Shown here: positions 1 to 5,215 of the stretch, in pieces | Numbering within the stretch: the stretch's first letter is position 1 | Layout of the letters: every line of letters begins with the position of its first letter | Source of the DNA: Paludibacter sp. | GTDB lineage: Bacteria > Bacteroidota > Bacteroidia > Bacteroidales > Paludibacteraceae | Reading direction: 5' to 3' | Assembly (NCBI GenBank): GCA_028748945.1 | Contig: JAQTOL010000262.1 | Span: forward strand, 1-5,303 | Length of the DNA stretch: 5,303 nt | Program-made: the position numbers and the translations under genes | The notes under the pieces: model-generated | What the model was told of the DNA's origin: nothing | Seen by the model: only the letters and a program-made list of their open reading frames with translations | The model's database searches: none

Positions 1-906
1 AAGTGGAATGCTATTGATCCTACCTATATTGTCACTCCCGAAGGAGATCATTGGTTGATTTACGGCTCCTGGCATAGTGGAATTCCCGAGCTAAAAATTG
101 ATTCCGCTTCAGGAAAACCACTTAAATTAAGCACATTGGCCGATTACGGAACCCGCATTGCCCGTCGTTCAAACAACGATGCGAATCGGTGGCAGGGACA
201 AGAGGGACCTGAAATGATTTTCAACCCCAAAACCGGATACTATTATCTTTTTTTGGCCTATGATGAATTATCAGTAAATTATAATACTCGCGTTTGTCGT
301 TCAAGAAGTATAACCGGTCCATTTCTGGGATATAATAATGCAAATATTACAACCGGAGCAGAATGTTACCCGATAATAACCCATCCCTATAAATTCAATA
401 ATCATTCGGGATGGGTTGGGATATCGCACTGCTGTGTTTTTCAAAATCCCGACACCCAAGAGTGGTATTATTGTTCGCAGGGACGCTTACCGGCAAATAC
501 AGGTGGAAATGCTTACAGTAACGCCATCATGATGGGCCATGTTCGAAAAATACTTTGGACCGATGATGGTTGGCCTGTTGTATTACCTGAACGTTACGCA
601 GGTGTTCCTCAAACGATTATTACTGATAATGATTTAATTGGAAACTGGGAACATATCACGTTAAAGTATCAGGCAGGTGTTCAGCAAACTTCTGTAACAT
701 TAACTCTTTCTGCAAATTATACAGCTTCAGGAGCTTTAACCGGAAAATGGACCTATAATGCAGATACAAAAACGCTCACAATTGGAAGTGTAAAACTCAA
801 AGTACAACGTGAACTTGACTGGGAGGCATCCCCACGGGTCCCAACCATTGTATATACGGGATTAAATGTTGCCGGGTGGTCATTATGGGGGAAAAAGGTT
901 AACTAG
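1..906 (+). CDS. Endo-alpha-1,5-L-arabinanase, GH43 (5'-truncated by window edge)
   Basis: The open frame runs in from the left edge and supplies the last 301 residues. GH43 arabinanases are five-bladed beta-propellers that hydrolyse internal alpha-1,5 bonds of arabinan with inversion. Seen here: NAIDP at fragment residues 3-7, whose Asp6 is the expected pKa-modulating residue; LIYGSWHSGI just after it, the typical strand following that motif; EGPE starting at residue 68 (codon 202-204), whose Glu is the expected general acid; and His143 (ISHCCV), in the place of the family's metal-coordinating His. HVRKILWTDDGWP followed by PERYAG closes the propeller, as in Bacteroidetes members. Residues about 211-301, from LIGNW to the end, look like the GH43 C-terminal beta-barrel domain of extracellular arabinanases. 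The missing N-terminus, perhaps 150-200 residues, would carry the signal peptide and the catalytic base Asp, so localisation and activity cannot be confirmed. TTG at 55 is an internal Leu codon, not the start. Related GH43 enzymes on other arabinose-containing glycans cannot be excluded. Confidence 0.9.
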   Translation, partial: KWNAIDPTYIVTPEGDHWLIYGSWHSGIPELKIDSASGKPLKLSTLADYGTRIARRSNNDANRWQGQEGPEMIFNPKTGYYYLFLAYDELSVNYNTRVCRSRSITGPFLGYNNANITTGAECYPIITHPYKFNNHSGWVGISHCCVFQNPDTQEWYYCSQGRLPANTGGNAYSNAIMMGHVRKILWTDDGWPVVLPERYAGVPQTIITDNDLIGNWEHITLKYQAGVQQTSVTLTLSANYTASGALTGKWTYNADTKTLTIGSVKLKVQRELDWEASPRVPTIVYTGLNVAGWSLWGKKVN

Positions 907-1097
907 ATTAAACTCTTAGTCCTTATAAAAACACAATCTGTATAAATTAAATATAGCTGACAGAATTTGTCCACTTTCAAAAAAAAAATCTTATTTATAA
1001 AATAAATAAATTACATTGAATTTCATCTAAACATAACCATGTATTCTATTTTTTACCTAATAAAATACAAGTGAGAATCGAATTTGAAAACGAATTT

Positions 1098-1152
1098 ATA
1101 ACTAACGTAAATTGCAGACACCTCGCATTTAACATATCTGTTAGTTATTTTT
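1098..1152 (+). terminator. Possible terminator or structured RNA: 9-bp stem, long loop, T-run
   Basis: ATAACTAAC (1098-1106) is the exact reverse complement of GTTAGTTAT (1140-1148). A G-T wobble (1107/1139) could add a tenth pair. Five consecutive T's (1148-1152) follow the right arm, as in an intrinsic terminator. The 33-nt loop is much longer than usual and the stem has only three G-C pairs, so this is a weak terminator by shape. It is the only stem-plus-T-run I found between the arabinanase stop and the next gene, about 190 bases after the stop. It could equally be the 3' end of a small RNA or a regulator site. Confidence 0.3.
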
Positions 1153-1162
1153 CATAAAATAG

Positions 1163-1188
1163 AATATTATGTTGTAAAACATAATATT
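1163..1188. repeat. Perfect 11-bp hairpin with GTAA (GNRA-type) loop
   Basis: AATATTATGTT (1163-1173) and AACATAATATT (1178-1188) are exact reverse complements around the tetraloop GTAA, which in RNA would be a stable GNRA loop. A G-T wobble (1162/1189) could extend the stem. Only one pair is G-C and no T-run follows, so it is not a standard terminator. It starts ten bases after the T-run that follows the 1098-1148 stem. Confidence 0.6.
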
Positions 1189-1208
1189 TAAAGTACCAAT
1201 AAGAAAAA

Positions 1209-1229
1209 CAAGTGTTTTCTTTACACTTG
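1209..1229. repeat. Inverted repeat CAAGTGT-N7-ACACTTG (operator candidate, copy 1)
   Basis: CAAGTGT (1209-1215) and ACACTTG (1223-1229) are perfect reverse complements separated by seven bases. The core AAGTGT-N7-ACACTT recurs at 1513-1531 with the same spacing but a different spacer sequence, which suits a dimeric DNA-binding protein better than chance similarity. The bound regulator is unknown. Confidence 0.45.
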
Positions 1230-1405
1230 ATTATTACAGGATAAATACATTATTCATTTTTACAAAGATAATTTATTCATTTTACTGATTAATAGTATCT
1301 TATATTTTAAAAAAATATAGCATTATAAAATTGAATGACACAGATTCAAGACCAAATGAAGATTTAAGCGGTTTTCAACAAATGTCTCTCAAATTTAATA
1401 ATTGA

Positions 1406-1442
1406 GGACAATATTCAAGCAAATTTCAATAAGATATTGTCC
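1406..1442. repeat. Inverted repeat GGACAATAT / ATATTGTCC
   Basis: GGACAATAT (1406-1414) is the perfect reverse complement of ATATTGTCC (1434-1442), with a 19-nt loop and a possible T-G wobble (1415/1433) adding a tenth pair. Three G-C pairs in a 22% GC region make it less likely to be a by-product of base composition than the A/T-only repeats nearby. No T-run follows, so it is not a typical terminator. Function unknown. Confidence 0.4.
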
Positions 1443-1512
1443 GTATAAATATATTAACAAAATATGAAATTATTCAAAAAAACGAAATAAATTATTTTTA
1501 TAATGCCAAAAC

Positions 1513-1531
1513 AAGTGTTACATTTACACTT
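1513..1531. repeat. Inverted repeat AAGTGT-N7-ACACTT (operator candidate, copy 2)
   Basis: AAGTGT (1513-1518) and ACACTT (1526-1531) pair perfectly around TACATTT. The arms match copy 1 at 1209-1229. This copy ends 144 bases before the start of the LamG protein gene, a plausible place for an operator or activator site. It overlaps a small CTTATAAG palindrome (1529-1536). Confidence 0.45.
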
Positions 1532-1536
1532 ATAAG

Positions 1537-1552
1537 AAACAAAGCAGAATAA
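1537..1552. repeat. Shared leader box AAACAAAGCAGAATAA (copy 1)
   Basis: This 16-mer recurs at 4970-4985 as AAACAAAGCAAAATAA, with one mismatch. The copies lie upstream of the LamG protein gene (123 bases between box and start) and of the lipoprotein gene (230 bases). A shared regulatory element is possible, but A-rich sequence makes chance matches easier. Confidence 0.3.
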
Positions 1553-1605
1553 TCTTAAAAACACATTTATTCTATAACATATTAATTATCAATTTTTTTG
1601 GGTCG

Positions 1606-1647
1606 TGTTTTAAAACAAACCAACCGTTCTGTAAAGAACAATTTACA
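1606..1647. promoter_or_regulatory. Symmetric elements just upstream of the LamG gene
   Basis: Three symmetric elements sit within 70 bases of the ATG. TGTTTTAAAACA (1606-1617) is a perfect 12-bp palindrome. GTTCT-GTAA-AGAAC (1626-1639) is a 5-bp stem with the same GTAA loop as the hairpin at 1163-1188. TGTAAA-N6-TTTACA (1630-1647) overlaps and competes with that stem. In the mRNA these could form a small leader structure, or in DNA a protein site. AAAGAACA (1633-1640) recurs in the leader of the next gene. Confidence 0.3.
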
Positions 1648-1675
1648 AATTATGTAACTTTAATAAATTAATGCC

Positions 1676-4600
1676 ATGAAGAAAAAAAATTACTTTTCAA
1701 AAATCAAAGAGATGGGAAAAGCATGTCTCTTGTTGGTAGCTTTATCTACCACATCATTTATGTTTGCTGATGTAACTAGCGGTCTAAAGTTACATTACAC
1801 TTTTGATAATGTTTCAGGTGGAATGGTCCCTGATGTATCCGGAAATGCATTAGATGGAACACTTTATGGTGCGGCAGTAGATGTTCCCGGATATGATGGA
1901 AGCGCAATTTCATTGCCTACTGTTGCCGATTATATTCAATTACCTGTCGGAATAACCGGTTCTTTAACTGATTTTACAGTTGCTACATGGGTAAATGTAA
2001 ATGCACTTGCCACATGGGCCCGTATTTTTGACTTTGGTGCGAGTACTTCGGATTATATGTTCCTAACAGCATCCTATGGGAGTGGTATACGTTTTGCTTT
2101 TCTGAATAATTCAGGAACAACATCAGGAGAACAGTCTATTAACGGTCCTGTATTACCAACAGGCAAATGGGTTCATGTTGCAGTTACGGTTGCTTACACA
2201 TCCGGGGTTGGTTTAGGAACCTTGTATGTTAACGGCGTTCCTGTTGCTACAAATGATGCCATTACAATTACTCCTGCCATGTTGGATGCAACAACGCTTG
2301 CTCCGACTCCAACAAATTATATCGGTAAATCCCAATGGCCTGATCCGGGGTTGAATGGAATGCTTGATGATTTCCGTATTTACAGCAGAGCATTAACATC
2401 CGACGATATTCTAGAATTAACCGGTACACCTGCTGAATTGATTTCTCAGTGGAGAGCTTTAGATATTGCCGGTGATTTAACTAAAGTTACATCAAATCTG
2501 ACTTTAGCTACCGGTATCAATGGAGTGTCTATAAAATGGGCATCAACTAACAATGCTTATTGTGACACCTTGGGAAATGTAACACGTCCAGCTAAATTCG
2601 ATCAGGTTGTAATTTTAACTGCTACCGCTTCTATGACCGTAGGTACTAAAACTTACACATTGACCAAAACATTTACGATAACTGTTACAGCACCAATTGT
2701 AGTAGCAGAGTCTGTTGCTAAATGGAATTTTATCAGTGCCAATATTGCAATCAATAATGGTGTTACAACTGTAAAAGATGAATTCGATAGTGCTTATGTT
2801 GCTACTGTTATGAATGATGCAAAAATAAAAACAATCGGTGCTTCCGGTTCGAAACAATTTAATGTGCTGGATCTGGGTAACGGAACCGGATATCTGGATA
2901 TGGGCACTGCCATTGGTGAACAGATTTATTCGTTGAATAATTATACCATGAGTGCTTATTTCCGAATTGCAGCCGATTATACAGATTTGAATACAAACGG
3001 AAACTTTATATGGAGTTTTGCAAATTCAACTGATGTAGCAAACGATAAAAATGGCTATATTATTGGAAGTTTGAAAAACCAAAGTCAAAACTGCACATCC
3101 GGGCGTTATGATTCAGGAGATCAGTATATTGGAAAAGGAGCGAATGCTCCAAAAGCATCTGCAAAAGCTTCCGATAAAATCGGCTGGCATAACATCTGTT
3201 ATGTACAAAACGGTACAGCAGGAACAGTATATCTCGACGGAGCCGTTTTGGTAACAGGGACCATGACCTTTCCACCTTCAATACAGTTGCCAAAACCCGG
3301 TTTTACGGGAACACCATTTAACTGGTTGGGGCGTTCTTGCTATGCCAGTGATGCATATTTAAAGAAAACCTTGCTTTATGGATTTGAATTATACAGGATT
3401 CCATTAACAATGGATGATATTAATAACGTGCTTAAAGTTCCAACTGTAATCGATGATTTGAACAATGCTTACGCACAGGATTCGGATTATAAGTCACCGG
3501 CTTTGGCAAATGAACAAGCTGCTCTGACTCTAGGTGATTTAAGTGCTGTGACTTCAAATCTTACTTTGCCTACAGCAGGAACCTTAGATCCTACGATATC
3601 CATTGTATGGAAATCAACTCATCCTACAGTTATCAGCACTACAGGTGTTGTAAACAGACAAGATTATTATGACTTTAATGTAGTATTAACTGCCATGTTA
3701 TCGAAAAATGGTCAGGCTGTAACGAAAGATTTTAACGCTACTGTAAAAGTAAAAGACGGTACTCAATTTGCAAATGACTTGTTAGTAAAATACGACTTTG
3801 CTCCTGCAAATGTTTCAAATGATAGTATTGTAACTGATGCAGCTGAAAAACATTTTACTGGTACCGTGAAAAAAGATGCCCGGATTAAAGTTATGGGAAG
3901 TACCACTAAATTTAATGTTTTAGCTTTAGGTGACAGTATTGGTTACTTTGACATGGGTTCTAAAATGGGTGAAATTCTGCCTCACCTTAATAATTACACT
4001 TATGGAGCTTATTACCGTGTTGATGCAGATTATACATTATTGAATAATAACGGTAATATGTTATTCTGTTTCTCTAATTCCACGAATTCAGGTACCGATG
4101 CCAACGCATATCTTTATGTTGGTTTGAAAAATCAAAACTCATGTATTACTCCAACACATTGGCAAAATGAAACTCAAGTCTCAATGGCTGCAAATGCTCT
4201 TATGGGAGGCTGGCACCATATTGCTTATACACAGAATGATACCATCGGGTCTATTTATTTGGATGGATTTTTAGCTAAAACAGGGACAATGAAAGAATTT
4301 CCATCTGCAGCACTTTTAAAACCAGGATTCATTGGAACTCCATATAACTGGATAGGACGTTCATGTTATGTAGGAGATACATATTTGCGTAAAACATTGG
4401 TAAGTGATTTCAGACTTTACAGCAGAGCTTTAACAGAAAATGAAATTGGGACTTCACTTATGAATGTCACAAATACTATTGCTGCCCTTGATGCAGCTTA
4501 TGCTGAAGGTTTCTCTGAAGTAAAAACGATAAAAGATAGTCCGTATAAAGTAATATCTTCAGTTGGAAAAATTGAAATTACAGGATTGACAGGATCAGAA

Positions 4601-4726
4601 AAAATATCTTTATTCGATATTTCGGGTCGTCAGATCAGATTCGACAGACCTTCTGAAATCTCAGTTAATGCTGGTGCATACGTTGTGAAAATCAATGACT
4701 TCAACACGAAGGTCATTGTTCGGTAA
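1676..4726 (+). CDS. T9SS-exported multidomain LamG/Ig-like surface protein
   Basis: A complete 1016-residue protein. Residues 1-31 form a signal peptide: Lys-rich start, hydrophobic ACLLLVALSTTSFMF, likely cleavage after Ala31. LamG-like (concanavalin-type) domain 1 spans about 36-249 and ends in the typical LDDFRIYSRALTSDDI. An atypical bacterial Ig-like domain (about 253-339, GDLTKVTSNLTL) precedes LamG 2 (about 346-586). A second Ig-like domain (about 607-693, GDLSAVTSNLTL) precedes LamG 3 (about 701-926). The two Ig-LamG modules are clear duplicates; both LamG copies share KPGF-x-GTP-x-NW and GRSCY. Residues about 950-1016 (ISLFDISGRQI, then AGAYVVKI, ending KVIVR) match a T9SS type A sorting domain, so the protein should cross the outer membrane and be anchored or released. 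No glycosidase motif is visible. LamG folds commonly bind glycans and accompany arabinan enzymes; with the GH43 neighbour, I infer glycan binding or adhesion. ATG 1676 is chosen because it gives the full signal peptide; ATG 1671 stops after two codons. A terminator follows. Confidence 0.88.
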   Translation: MKKKNYFSKIKEMGKACLLLVALSTTSFMFADVTSGLKLHYTFDNVSGGMVPDVSGNALDGTLYGAAVDVPGYDGSAISLPTVADYIQLPVGITGSLTDFTVATWVNVNALATWARIFDFGASTSDYMFLTASYGSGIRFAFLNNSGTTSGEQSINGPVLPTGKWVHVAVTVAYTSGVGLGTLYVNGVPVATNDAITITPAMLDATTLAPTPTNYIGKSQWPDPGLNGMLDDFRIYSRALTSDDILELTGTPAELISQWRALDIAGDLTKVTSNLTLATGINGVSIKWASTNNAYCDTLGNVTRPAKFDQVVILTATASMTVGTKTYTLTKTFTITVTAPIVVAESVAKWNFISANIAINNGVTTVKDEFDSAYVATVMNDAKIKTIGASGSKQFNVLDLGNGTGYLDMGTAIGEQIYSLNNYTMSAYFRIAADYTDLNTNGNFIWSFANSTDVANDKNGYIIGSLKNQSQNCTSGRYDSGDQYIGKGANAPKASAKASDKIGWHNICYVQNGTAGTVYLDGAVLVTGTMTFPPSIQLPKPGFTGTPFNWLGRSCYASDAYLKKTLLYGFELYRIPLTMDDINNVLKVPTVIDDLNNAYAQDSDYKSPALANEQAALTLGDLSAVTSNLTLPTAGTLDPTISIVWKSTHPTVISTTGVVNRQDYYDFNVVLTAMLSKNGQAVTKDFNATVKVKDGTQFANDLLVKYDFAPANVSNDSIVTDAAEKHFTGTVKKDARIKVMGSTTKFNVLALGDSIGYFDMGSKMGEILPHLNNYTYGAYYRVDADYTLLNNNGNMLFCFSNSTNSGTDANAYLYVGLKNQNSCITPTHWQNETQVSMAANALMGGWHHIAYTQNDTIGSIYLDGFLAKTGTMKEFPSAALLKPGFIGTPYNWIGRSCYVGDTYLRKTLVSDFRLYSRALTENEIGTSLMNVTNTIAALDAAYAEGFSEVKTIKDSPYKVISSVGKIEITGLTGSEKISLFDISGRQIRFDRPSEISVNAGAYVVKINDFNTKVIVR
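2432..4453 (+). repeat. Coding tandem duplication of an Ig-plus-LamG module
   Basis: Residues about 253-586 and 607-926 of the LamG protein are two copies of the same Ig-LamG unit. GRSCY sits at residues 552-556 (G-R-S-C-Y) and again at 894-898, an offset of 342 residues. In a 75-column hand alignment from NVL-x-LG to LKNQ, about 40 positions are identical. The copies are clearly diverged, so the duplication is not recent. Copy 1 has a longer insertion after LKNQ; copy 2 is preceded by an Ala-rich linker (about 589-606). Confidence 0.8.
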
Positions 4727-4732
4727 TAATAT

Positions 4733-4801
4733 TGCAGCATAAAATTAAAAAAGAAGAGGGTGTTCCTCGTAACACTCTCTTCTTTAATACACTTTGCTGC
4801 A
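4733..4801 (+). terminator. Strong intrinsic terminator hairpin after the LamG gene
   Basis: The inner stem pairs 4750-4764 (AAAGAAGAGGGTGTT) with 4771-4785 (AACACTCTCTTCTTT): 15 pairs including one G-T wobble, closing a 6-nt loop (CCTCGT). It begins 23 bases after the TAA. The 3' arm ends in CTTCTTT; the T-tract is short, and A's precede the 5' arm. An outer 7-bp stem, TGCAGCA (4733-4739) with TGCTGCA (4795-4801), encloses it across A/T-rich internal loops, and TTTCCTTTA follows. This is the expected end of the LamG transcript and implies that the lipoprotein gene has its own promoter. Confidence 0.85.
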
Positions 4802-4969
4802 TTTCCTTTATGTCAAATAAAAGGGCATATATGTTTTGTTCTTTTATTAGTCTCAAAATCAATCTACTTATAATTTTACAGTTTTCAAACTATTGCACAC
4901 TTTAAGTATGTAGTTATACATTTGTTGCCTGATTTACAGCATATTATTCAGCATATCTTTAAATTTGTA

Positions 4970-4985
4970 AAACAAAGCAAAATAA
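4970..4985. repeat. Shared leader box AAACAAAGCAAAATAA (copy 2)
   Basis: It matches 1537-1552 at 15 of 16 positions. Both copies lie on the + strand upstream of genes for exported proteins. Confidence 0.3.
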
Positions 4986-5049
4986 ACAGAACAAATTCCA
5001 CCTTTTTGAATGGATTTTAGCCCTTATATTGCGGATTGAACTATACTTT

Positions 5050-5085
5050 TGTTCTTTCAAAACAACAATTTCAAATAAAAGAACA
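5050..5085. repeat. Inverted repeat TGTTCTTT / AAAGAACA
   Basis: TGTTCTTT (5050-5057) is the exact reverse complement of AAAGAACA (5078-5085), with 20 bases between. The same 8-mer occurs at 4837-4844 (minus orientation) and at 1633-1640 (plus orientation, before the LamG gene). I noticed none inside the genes, though I did not search exhaustively. Confidence 0.4.
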
Positions 5086-5110
5086 CATTCATAAATTCAT
5101 CCGTACTGAA

Positions 5111-5158
5111 TAGTAAATAATTAAATGTCACGTTCAATTATTTATTAATACGTATTAA
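5111..5158. promoter_or_regulatory. Overlapping hairpin and 14-bp CpG-centred palindrome (operator candidate)
   Basis: TTAATACGTATTAA (5145-5158) is a perfect 14-bp palindrome centred on CG, ending 57 bases before the lipoprotein ATG. CpG-centred palindromes of this size are typical targets of LacI-family repressors, but no such regulator gene is in the window. Immediately upstream and overlapping by three bases, 5111-5122 pairs with 5136-5147 (12 pairs, one G-T wobble) around a 13-nt loop. The two structures cannot both form fully in single-stranded form. Confidence 0.4.
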
Positions 5159-5215
5159 ATGATTGATTAAAAATTCAGACTTACTGAAAAATGTATTTTA
5201 ATATATAATATAGAA

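Larger units (their letters stand above)
907..1675. other. Intergenic spacer, 769 bp, about 22% GC, rich in inverted repeats
   Basis: No credible gene is visible on either strand; the frames are short and stop-rich, the longest I checked being about ten codons from ATG 1335. GC is 167 of 769 bases by hand count. The spacer holds several inverted repeats listed separately, at 1098-1148, 1163-1188, 1209-1229, 1406-1442 and 1513-1531, plus weaker A/T-only ones (991-1009, 1301-1319, and TTGAAT-N7-ATTCAA at 1331-1349). I found no convincing Bacteroidetes promoter pair (TTTG about 20 bases before TAnnTTTG) leading into the gene at 1676. The nearest -7-like string, TAACTTTA at 1655-1662, has no partner and lies too close to the start. 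The gap probably separates two transcription units and carries the leader of the second. Confidence 0.7.
4802..5215. other. Intergenic leader before the lipoprotein gene, about 24% GC
   Basis: No gene is visible in these roughly 410 bases. They contain TCAAATAAAAG twice (4813-4823 and 5071-5081), an inverted pair AATAAAAG / CTTTTATT (4816-4823 and 4841-4848), TTTTGTTCTTT twice (4834-4844 and 5047-5057), the second copy of the AAACAAAGCA box (4970-4985), and the palindrome cluster at 5111-5158. TACTTTTG at 5044-5051 fits the Bacteroidetes -7 consensus TAnnTTTG but lacks a TTTG at the right distance upstream, so I do not call a promoter. Confidence 0.6.

Noticed and set aside
55..57. TTG as the start codon of the arabinanase
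   Set aside because: The frame is open to base 1 and the upstream residues (KWNAIDPTY) contain the conserved GH43 NAIDP motif, so the gene clearly begins outside the window.
991..1009. TTATTTAT-AAA-ATAAATAA inverted repeat after the arabinanase
   Set aside because: A/T pairs only, expected by chance in this composition, and too weak for a terminator stem.
1079..1097. CGAATTT repeated 12 bases apart (1079-1085 and 1091-1097)
   Set aside because: Seven-base repeat with no further copies; too short to interpret.
1263..1270. Minus-strand TATCTTTG, matching the Bacteroidetes -7 consensus
   Set aside because: No TTTG lies about 20 bases upstream on that strand and no minus-strand gene follows that it could serve.
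1250..1285. Imperfect direct repeat TTATTCATTTTTAC / TTATTCATTTTAC
   Set aside because: Low-complexity A/T sequence in a 22% GC spacer; two copies only, so it is neither a CRISPR array nor a clear iteron.
2615..2857. Open frame of 80 codons on the minus strand
   Set aside because: It lies wholly within the well-supported LamG protein gene, opposite Ig domain 1 and the start of LamG 2. Its product is rich in Cys, Ser and Asn with no recognisable domain, as expected of an antisense shadow.
3060..3293. Open frame of 77 codons on the minus strand
   Set aside because: It lies opposite LamG domain 2, has no family resemblance and no leader, and is best explained as a shadow of the + strand gene.
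5044..5051. TACTTTTG as a -7 promoter element for the lipoprotein gene
   Set aside because: The motif fits, but the nearest upstream TTTG (5005-5008) is 35 bases away rather than about 20, and the leader would be about 165 bases. Not convincing without start mapping.
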